NCBI RefSeq assembly: GCF_009711125.1
Contig: NZ_WMIB01000026.1
Span: 1-53,114, forward strand
Source: Metabacillus mangrovi
GTDB taxonomy: Bacteria > Bacillota > Bacilli > Bacillales > Bacillaceae
Direction of reading: 5' to 3'
Length of the DNA stretch: 53,114 bases
Position 1 is the stretch's first letter. The number at the start of each line of letters is the position of its first letter. The notes under the pieces were generated by a model. That model had not been told where the DNA came from and made no database searches. It saw nothing but the letters and a program-made list of their open reading frames with translations. Position numbers and translations under genes: made by a program. This document shows, piece by piece, positions 47,315 to 53,114 of this stretch.

Positions 47315-49494
47315 GAGTGACTTCGCCGCCCGGAAACCGTCCGCTCACTGCCGCTCTTTACTGTCTGTTTGCATTTTTGCTGCTGTGGGAGTGGCTTGTT
47401 CCGCTTGATGTTTATACGGATACCGGTTCGACCGGAATATTTGTCGCGTTCATCGCCCTCAATTTTCTGCTGACGTACTTTCGGGTTACATGGCTGATTT
47501 CAGTGCCGCTTCAGCTTCTTTTTGTGATGGGGGTATTGAGGCTTATGTTTTACGGAAAAGAAACGGTCATCGGAGCAGCCTCAAGCTTTATAGGGGAGCT
47601 GGCCTACAACATCAGCCTTGTTCCCGCATCATCCTGGATTGAGATGACCGCCCCGTTCAGGACCTTTCTTTTTTTCGTACTGCTTTGGCTTCTCGTTTAT
47701 CTGCTGCACTACTGGATCATCATCCAGAAGCGGATCCTGTTTTTCTTCGTCATGACGCTCATCTATATTACGGTCCTGGACACCTTTACCGAATATGATG
47801 CGTCTGCAGCCGTCATCAGGGTCGCGGCCGCTGGCTTCGTTCTCCTTGGCATGCTGAACTTCGACCGCCTGAAAGGGATGGAAAAGCTGAAGCTGAAAAA
47901 ATACACCGGATTAAAGTGGACGATGATGCTCGCTGTTTTTATTGCAGCCTCCATCCTTGCCGGTGTTTCAGCTCCGAAGGCCGCTCCGCAGTGGGAGGAT
48001 CCTGTTCCGTTCCTGACTTCTTACGGATCACTCGATGAAGCGGACGGTGGGTCCGGGATGAAGAGGATTGGCTACGGCACGAACGACCGGAATCTCGGCG
48101 GTGCATTTATGCAGGATGATACGCCTGTGTTCACAGCCACTTCTGAAAGAAGGCATTATTGGAGGGTAGAGTCGAAGGATATTTACACAGGGAAAGGCTG
48201 GACTGCACGCAAAGGATCGATTGAGTCAAAGGAGAAAGACCGGACCGGCATCCGCTGGTCGGAAGAAGGGACGAGAACTGAGCGGCTGAAAGCGAAGATT
48301 CAAATTGCCGATCAATACCGGTACAATCACGTCATCTATCCGCTCGGGTTTTACGAATATGTTTCCGGTGAAGCGGATGGGCTGCTCGTCAATCCGGATA
48401 CGCAGCTGATTACCCCGGACGGCCTCCCTGAAAATGAAAAGATCAGGAATTATGAAGTCCGGTATGATTATCCAAGCTATAACCTGGAGGTTCTGAAAGG
48501 CGTTACGGATGGGGGAGAAGTACCCGCCTATTTGATGAACCGCTATACGCAGCTTCCTGATGAATTGCCTCAGCGGGTCCTTGACCTTGCAGCCGGGCTG
48601 ACAGAAGGCAAGGAGAATTGGTACGACAAAGCAAAAGCGATTGAAGCCCACTTGAACAGCTCGGACTTTACGTACAATACACAGGAGGTCGGGACACCGG
48701 CTGAGAACCAGGACTACGTGGACCAGTTTCTATTCGAAACGATGCAGGGATACTGTGATAACTTCTCTACCTCAATGACCGTTCTTTTGAGAGCATCCGG
48801 CATCCCGGCCCGCTGGGTGAAGGGTTATACGGAAGGGGAATACAGAGGGTTTGACAGCGAAGGCGGCGGCAGAACCTATGAAGTGACGAATAACAATGCC
48901 CACTCCTGGGTCGAAGTCTATTTTCCGGGAGCGGGATGGGTAACATTCGAACCGACGAAAGGGTTCAGCAATCCGTACTATTTCACAGAAAATACGGATA
49001 CAGAAACCCCGGCCCCGGCCCCTGAAACACAGCCGGAAACCGAGACACCGGAGCGGCCGCAGGATAATCCTTCCGAACCGCAAAATGAAGCATCTAAACA
49101 AACGTTTGATTGGAGTACGTTCAGCTTCGGAAACCCTGGTTTTTATATTCTGGCCGGCATCCTGGCCGCTGCAGCAGCAGGAATATACGCGACGAGAAAA
49201 AAATGGCTTGCTGCATGGGCGGTCCTCCGGTACAAAAACAGAAGCGACGGGGAAGTCTTCTTTCTTGCCTATCCTGCTCTACTAAAACAGCTGGATCGCG
49301 CCGGAATCAGGAGAAGAGAGGGAGAGACGCTGAGGGAATATGCGAAAAACGTAGACTATTCCTTAAGCACCCGCGATATGCTCCATATCACCTCAAGCTA
49401 TGAAAAAGCTCTTTATAAAAGAGATGATGCAAAAGCGGAATGGGATAAAGTAGCGGAATTGTGGGAAAATTTAATAAAAAGGACATCGTATTGA
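47311..49494 (+). CDS. yebA: Membrane transglutaminase-like protein (YebA/TgpA type)
   Basis: 727 aa. Five to six N-terminal membrane helices (about 10-225), an extracytoplasmic transglutaminase/protease-like core with the catalytic triad Cys in TMQGYCDNFSTSMTVLLRAS (near 479), His in NNNAHSWVEVYFPGAGWVTF (near 530) and Asp/Glu nearby (FEPTKG). Then a Pro/Glu/Thr-rich linker (about 570-600), another membrane helix (about 612-632) and a cytoplasmic DUF4129-like end. Orthologues stand upstream of guaA in Bacillus. Role: probably peptide-bond or wall-linked processing with YeaC/YeaD; not proven. Confidence 0.9.
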   Translation: MRVTSPPGNRPLTAALYCLFAFLLLWEWLVPLDVYTDTGSTGIFVAFIALNFLLTYFRVTWLISVPLQLLFVMGVLRLMFYGKETVIGAASSFIGELAYNISLVPASSWIEMTAPFRTFLFFVLLWLLVYLLHYWIIIQKRILFFFVMTLIYITVLDTFTEYDASAAVIRVAAAGFVLLGMLNFDRLKGMEKLKLKKYTGLKWTMMLAVFIAASILAGVSAPKAAPQWEDPVPFLTSYGSLDEADGGSGMKRIGYGTNDRNLGGAFMQDDTPVFTATSERRHYWRVESKDIYTGKGWTARKGSIESKEKDRTGIRWSEEGTRTERLKAKIQIADQYRYNHVIYPLGFYEYVSGEADGLLVNPDTQLITPDGLPENEKIRNYEVRYDYPSYNLEVLKGVTDGGEVPAYLMNRYTQLPDELPQRVLDLAAGLTEGKENWYDKAKAIEAHLNSSDFTYNTQEVGTPAENQDYVDQFLFETMQGYCDNFSTSMTVLLRASGIPARWVKGYTEGEYRGFDSEGGGRTYEVTNNNAHSWVEVYFPGAGWVTFEPTKGFSNPYYFTENTDTETPAPAPETQPETETPERPQDNPSEPQNEASKQTFDWSTFSFGNPGFYILAGILAAAAAGIYATRKKWLAAWAVLRYKNRSDGEVFFLAYPALLKQLDRAGIRRREGETLREYAKNVDYSLSTRDMLHITSSYEKALYKRDDAKAEWDKVAELWENLIKRTSY

Positions 49495-49519
49495 CCGAAG
49501 TCTGTCTGATTGATAGAAT
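49491..49519 (+). promoter_or_regulatory. Promoter of the guaA riboswitch transcript
   Basis: -35 TTGACC (49491-49496), overlapping the yebA stop codon, 17-bp spacer, -10 TAGAAT (49514-49519). Confidence 0.85.
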
Positions 49520-49541
49520 GAGGAAAATTAAACGAATAGTT

Positions 49542-49613
49542 CCCTTCATATATCCTCGATAATATGGTTCGAGAGTCTCTACCGGATTACCCTAAATGAT
49601 CTGACTATGAAGG
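49542..49613 (+). ncRNA. Guanine (purine) riboswitch aptamer upstream of guaA
   Basis: P1 pairs CCTTCAT (49543-49549) with ATGAAGG (49607-49613). P2 CCTCGA-like arm with TCGAG, P3 CCGGAT with ATCTG; conserved core TATGG ... CTACC ... GACTATG. The specificity base in GACTATG is C, so guanine or hypoxanthine rather than adenine. Turns guaA off at high guanine. Confidence 0.93.
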
Positions 49614-49627
49614 CAGGATACACGCGT

Positions 49628-49688
49628 AAAAGCTGGAATTCTGCCTTCTTGTATTTTTATATGAGGGCAAAGTTTCAGCTTTTTGTAT
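49628..49688 (+). terminator. Riboswitch-controlled terminator of guaA
   Basis: AAAAGCTG pairs with CAGCTTTT, enclosing GCCTTC/GAGGGC, followed by TTTTGTATTT. The competing antiterminator is GAAGGCAG (49609-49616) with CTGCCTTC (49641-49648), which steals P1's 3' strand. Confidence 0.8.
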
Positions 49689-49717
49689 TTCAATCAGACC
49701 GAAGAAGAGGTGCCGCA

Positions 49718-51265
49718 ATGACAATATCCATTCAAGATCAGGAAATGATACTCGTACTGGACTTTGGAAGCCAGTATAACCAGCTGATTACTAGAAGAAT
49801 CCGTGAGATCGGCGTATACAGTGAGCTTCATCCCCATACGCTTACTGCAGATATGATTAAGAAAATCAATCCGAAAGGCATTATTCTTTCCGGCGGACCG
49901 AACAGTGTGTATGGCGAAAATGCATTCCGCTGTGACGAACGCATTTTTGACCTTGGCATCCCCGTGCTCGGCATTTGCTACGGCATGCAGCTTATGACAC
50001 ACTATCTTGGTGGAAAAGTAGAAGCTGCAGGACACCGTGAGTACGGAAAAGCCCGCATCAAAGTGCAGGAGAACGCTTCTCTTTTCACCCAGCTCCCAGA
50101 AGAACAGACTGTCTGGATGAGTCACGGGGACCTTGTTGCCGACATCCCTCCAGGCTTCAAAGTGGATGCGGTCTCCCCATCCTGTCCGTTCGCGGCGATG
50201 AGCAATGAAGAGCGCCGCCTGTATGGCGTTCAGTTCCATCCGGAAGTGCGCCACTCTGAATTCGGGAATGACCTTTTGAAAAACTTCGTTCACGAAATCT
50301 GCCAATGCCATGATGAGTGGACAATGGAGAATTTTATTGAAATTGAAACACAGAAAATCCGTGAAACCGTCGGAGATAAACAAGTACTTTGCGCGCTTAG
50401 CGGCGGAGTGGATTCATCTGTTGTTGCGGTTCTAATCCATAAAGCGATCGGCGATCAGCTTACCTGTATCTTTGTAGATCACGGCCTGCTCCGCAAAGAT
50501 GAAGCAGAGGGTGTAATGAAGACGTTCAGCGAAGGATTCAATATGAACGTCATCAAAGTGGACGCGCAGGAACGCTTTATGAATAAACTGAAGGGCGTTT
50601 CTGATCCGGAGCAAAAACGGAAAATCATCGGAAATGAATTTATTTATGTGTTTGACGATGAAGCACATAAGCTTAAAGGAATTGAATTCCTCGCACAGGG
50701 AACGCTCTATACAGATATCATCGAGAGCGGAACAGCTACAGCGCAAACCATCAAGTCCCACCACAACGTTGGCGGACTTCCTGAAGACATGCAGTTCACA
50801 CTGATTGAGCCGCTGAATACGCTTTTCAAAGACGAAGTCCGCGCAGTCGGCACAGAGCTCGGCATTCCAGATGCGATCGTCTGGCGCCAGCCGTTCCCGG
50901 GCCCGGGCCTTGGAATCCGTGTACTCGGTGAAATTACGGAAGAGAAGCTGGAGATCGTCCGTGAATCTGATGCAATTTTACGTGAAGAAGTAGCCAATGC
51001 CGATCTTGAAAGGGAAATCTGGCAGTACTTTACGGTTCTTCCTGACATCCGCAGCGTAGGGGTGATGGGGGATGCCCGCACGTACGACTACACCATCGGA
51101 ATCCGCGCGGTTACGTCCATTGACGGAATGACATCGGACTGGGCAAGAATCCCTTGGGATGTTCTTGAATTGATCTCTACGCGGATCGTAAACGAAGTCA
51201 GCCACGTGAACCGGGTCGTGTATGATATTACGAGCAAGCCGCCTGCAACGATTGAGTGGGAATAA
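49718..51265 (+). CDS. guaA: GMP synthase (glutamine-hydrolysing)
   Basis: 515 aa. Converts XMP, glutamine and ATP to GMP. Class I amidotransferase domain with Cys in [11 protein letters not shown] (near 86) and His-Glu in [12 protein letters not shown] (near 174). The ATP-pyrophosphatase P-loop is [13 protein letters not shown] (near 225); the C-terminal dimerisation domain includes [19 protein letters not shown] and ends in the family's KPPATIEWE. The ATG at 49718 follows AAGAAGAGGTGCCGCA; an in-frame ATG at 49607 lies in the riboswitch. Controlled by guanine through transcription termination. Followed by its own terminator before pbuG. Confidence 0.97.
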   Translation: MTISIQDQEMILVLDFGSQYNQLITRRIREIGVYSELHPHTLTADMIKKINPKGIILSGGPNSVYGENAFRCDERIFDLGIPVLGICYGMQLMTHYLGGKVEAAGHREYGKARIKVQENASLFTQLPEEQTVWMSHGDLVADIPPGFKVDAVSPSCPFAAMSNEERRLYGVQFHPEVRHSEFGNDLLKNFVHEICQCHDEWTMENFIEIETQKIRETVGDKQVLCALSGGVDSSVVAVLIHKAIGDQLTCIFVDHGLLRKDEAEGVMKTFSEGFNMNVIKVDAQERFMNKLKGVSDPEQKRKIIGNEFIYVFDDEAHKLKGIEFLAQGTLYTDIIESGTATAQTIKSHHNVGGLPEDMQFTLIEPLNTLFKDEVRAVGTELGIPDAIVWRQPFPGPGLGIRVLGEITEEKLEIVRESDAILREEVANADLEREIWQYFTVLPDIRSVGVMGDARTYDYTIGIRAVTSIDGMTSDWARIPWDVLELISTRIVNEVSHVNRVVYDITSKPPATIEWE

Positions 51266-51276
51266 CTAAATAAAAC

Positions 51277-51312
51277 GAACGAAAACGGACATTTTTGATT
51301 AAATGTTCGTTT
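51277..51312 (+). terminator. Terminator after guaA
   Basis: AAACGGACATT pairs (one G-T) with AATGTTCGTTT around TTTGATTA, then a run of T. Confidence 0.8.
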
Positions 51313-51318
51313 TTTCCA

Positions 51319-51347
51319 TTGATTTTGTCGAATGATGCTGATAGAAT
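51319..51347 (+). promoter_or_regulatory. Promoter of the pbuG riboswitch transcript
   Basis: -35 TTGATT (51319-51324), 17-bp spacer, -10 TAGAAT (51342-51347). The same -10 as at guaA. Confidence 0.75.
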
Positions 51348-51370
51348 GTTCATATAATCTAATAGGAAAT

Positions 51371-51441
51371 ACGTCGTATAATATTGGGGATATGGCCCGA
51401 AAGTTTCTACCAAGCTACCTTAAATGGCTTGACTACGGCGA
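51371..51441 (+). ncRNA. Guanine (purine) riboswitch aptamer upstream of pbuG
   Basis: P1 CGTCGTA (51372-51378) with TACGGCG (51434-51440, one G-T). P2 TGGGGAT/GGCCCGA region, core ATATGG ... TTTCTACC, P3 CAAGCTACC ... GGCTTG, then GACTAC with the C at the base-specific position, so guanine/hypoxanthine. Confidence 0.93.
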
Positions 51442-51487
51442 TAGGACGAATGTGCGGCAATTGCACATTCCTATTATCGGCACAGTC

Positions 51488-51520
51488 AAGCGCTCCCTGT
51501 TACAAGCAGGAGCGCTTTTT
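51488..51520 (+). terminator. Riboswitch-controlled terminator of pbuG
   Basis: AAGCGCTCC pairs with GGAGCGCTT around a 10-base loop, then TTTTTAT. Antiterminator: GCTTGACT (51427-51434) with AGTCAAGC (51484-51491) and CGATAGGA with TCCTATTATCG, which overlaps the terminator's 5' arm. Confidence 0.88.
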
Positions 51521-51587
51521 ATATGGACTCATACCATTCTATGAACCTATGCGACGGATTCCTTACCATTACAGGAGGAACCACAAG

Positions 51588-52916
51588 ATGAAGAAATATT
51601 TCCAGTTCGACGAGCTCGGCACAAATTACCGCAAAGAAATTATCGGCGGGATCACTACCTTCCTGTCTATGGCCTACATCCTTTTCGTTAACCCGAATAC
51701 TCTTTCCTTAAGCACTGTTCCTGATCTGCCGGCGGGAATCGGAATGGATGCAGGGGCTGTCTTTACGGCTACAGCACTGGCCGCAGCCATCGGTACGCTG
51801 CTGATGGGCCTGATCGCCAGGTACCCGGTAGCGCTCGCGCCAGGCATGGGGTTAAACGCATTTTTCGCTTTCTCGGTCGTTTTAACGATGGGCATTCCAT
51901 GGCAGACCGCTCTATCAGGAGTCCTGGTGTCCGGCTTATTCTTTATCGTCTTGACCCTCTCAGGTCTTCGTGAAAAAATCATTAATGCCATTCCGGCTGA
52001 ACTGAAGTTTGCAGTAGGAGCTGGGATTGGTCTTTTCATTACATTTGTAGGGTTCCAAAGTGCAGGAATTATCGTCAACAATGATGCAGTACTTGTCGGA
52101 CTCGGCAACTTCCGCGACGGACAAACCCTGCTTGCTGTTTTCGGAGTCATTGTAACCGTGATTTTGCTCGTGAAAAAAGTAAACGGCGGTATCTTTTTCG
52201 GAATGCTGATCACAGCAATCGTGGGGATGGCCACAGGTTTAATCGACCTGCCGACTAAAGTAGTCGGAGCCGTGCCAAGCCTTGAGCCGACATTCGGAGC
52301 GGCACTAGCAAACTTTGACCAGATCTTTACCCTGCAGATGCTCGTTGTCATCTTGACGTTCCTGTTCGTAGATTTCTTTGACACAGCAGGAACTCTTGTA
52401 GCGGTCTCCCACCAGGCCGGCCTGACGAAAAACAACAAACTTCCTCGCGCAGGAAGAGCGCTGTTCGCAGATGCAGGCGCCACAACCATCGGAGCTATAC
52501 TTGGTACGTCGACCACCACATCTTATATCGAATCATCCGCCGGCGTAGCAGCAGGCGCAAGAACCGGATTCGCTTCCGTCGTCACAGCCGGACTCTTCCT
52601 GCTCGCCCTGTTCTTCTCCCCGCTGCTCGGAGTCATCACGGCATCCGTCACAGCACCCGCGCTGATCATCGTCGGGGTTCTGATGGTATCCTCACTCGGA
52701 GAAATCGACTGGAAACGGTTTGAGGTAGCAGTACCGGCATTTTTAACCATCATCGCCATGCCGCTCAGCTACAGCATCGCAACCGGCATTGCCATGGGCT
52801 TCATCTTCTACCCGATCACCATGATCATGAGCGGCAGAAGAAAAGAAATCCACCCGGTTATGTATGGGCTGTTCGTGATTTTTGTTCTGTACTTTGTGTT
52901 TTTGGCCAATCATTGA
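51588..52916 (+). CDS. pbuG: Guanine/hypoxanthine permease (NCS2/AzgA family)
   Basis: 443 aa; takes up guanine and hypoxanthine. The N-terminus YFQFDELGTNYRKEIIGGIT and FLSMAYILFVNPNTLS are AzgA-subfamily hallmarks. Substrate/proton region VDFFDTAGTLVAVSHQAGLT (near 264-283) and ALFADAGATTIGAILGTSTT (near 293-312) follow. About thirteen membrane helices. The ATG at 51588 comes after AGGAGGAACCACAAG; the longer frame from 51384 runs back through the riboswitch and is not used. Coregulated with guaA by its own guanine riboswitch. Confidence 0.96.
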   Translation: MKKYFQFDELGTNYRKEIIGGITTFLSMAYILFVNPNTLSLSTVPDLPAGIGMDAGAVFTATALAAAIGTLLMGLIARYPVALAPGMGLNAFFAFSVVLTMGIPWQTALSGVLVSGLFFIVLTLSGLREKIINAIPAELKFAVGAGIGLFITFVGFQSAGIIVNNDAVLVGLGNFRDGQTLLAVFGVIVTVILLVKKVNGGIFFGMLITAIVGMATGLIDLPTKVVGAVPSLEPTFGAALANFDQIFTLQMLVVILTFLFVDFFDTAGTLVAVSHQAGLTKNNKLPRAGRALFADAGATTIGAILGTSTTTSYIESSAGVAAGARTGFASVVTAGLFLLALFFSPLLGVITASVTAPALIIVGVLMVSSLGEIDWKRFEVAVPAFLTIIAMPLSYSIATGIAMGFIFYPITMIMSGRRKEIHPVMYGLFVIFVLYFVFLANH

Positions 52917-52920
52917 TAAG

Positions 52921-52951
52921 AAAACCGGAGCCGTGTGGCTCCGGTTTTTTG
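52921..52951 (+). terminator. Terminator after pbuG
   Basis: AAAACCGGAGCC pairs with GGCTCCGGTTTT around GTGT, followed by T. Confidence 0.9.
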
Positions 52952-53114
52952 TTTGGGAGGGTGGGGGATGAGGACAGGCGGGATTTGATGGGGAATAGAT
53001 GGAGATCAGTTGAATCAGTTGGGAAAGGGGGGTCAGTCCCATTAGCGATGCACGTCTTACAAAAAATGTATGGATACACCGCAGTTAACTCCTAATCATA
53101 GGAATTTTGGTTTC
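52952..53114. other. Right-edge non-coding stretch
   Basis: 163 bp without a supported gene; a short plus-strand frame (52913-53095) runs through the terminator. It contains GGGGTCAGTCCC at 53029-53040, the exact reverse complement of 32671-32682. Confidence 0.6.

Overview
The window reads as chromosomal DNA of a Bacillaceae bacterium (Firmicutes). The evidence is AGGAGG-type ribosome binding sites, sigma-A promoters with 17-bp spacers, many TTG/GTG starts, and Bacillus-type gene sets: yeaC-yeaD-yebA-guaA-pbuG with guanine riboswitches, MalKR-MaeN-malic enzyme, sacB-levB, the Mhq quinone-stress group and barnase/barstar. The species cannot be fixed from sequence alone. No phage, insertion sequence, CRISPR array, tRNA or rRNA was seen.

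Left third (1-14.7 kb): a fragment of a common Bacilli intergenic repeat at the edge, two small uncharacterised genes, a DinB-fold protein and proline dehydrogenase. Next is a glycosyltransferase-TetR-MFS operon whose promoter lies between two copies of one inverted repeat. It is followed by an operon of two small DMT transporters, a lysine/ornithine N-hydroxylase and a MerR regulator. A MerR-type promoter (19-bp spacer, TTAGA-N6-TCTAA) lies in front of this operon and again in front of an iron-type alcohol dehydrogenase. Behind that dehydrogenase is the decayed 3' end of a zinc alcohol dehydrogenase. On the minus strand follow a DUF421 membrane protein with an apparent frameshift near its end and an IclR-MFS-UPF0303 operon.

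Middle (14.7-33.7 kb): a sodium/alanine symporter; a quinone/electrophile-defence group (DoxX, two ring-cleavage dioxygenases, MhqD-type esterase) with three MhqR-like boxes; an aldo/keto reductase; an MFS pump with an LLM flavin oxidoreductase; a secreted barnase-type RNase next to its barstar-type inhibitor, with a PhoP-like promoter; a malate sensing, uptake and oxidation module; a long catalase; and an alpha/beta hydrolase.

Right third (33.7-53.1 kb): a LysM-M23 cell-wall hydrolase, an LCP-family ligase and a fructan locus (two tandem levansucrases plus endolevanase). Each levansucrase has the same promoter and LacI-type operator. Then come topoisomerase III and yeaC-yeaD-yebA-guaA-pbuG; guaA and pbuG each have a guanine riboswitch with a terminator/antiterminator.

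Four intergenic tandem arrays (21-, 44-, 20- and about 19.5-bp units, two of them with higher-order periods) sit beside terminators. The best candidates for less-described biology are the N-hydroxylase/DMT/MerR system, the glycosyltransferase/TetR/MFS system, the PhoP-like barnase-barstar pair and the duplicated, operator-controlled levansucrases.
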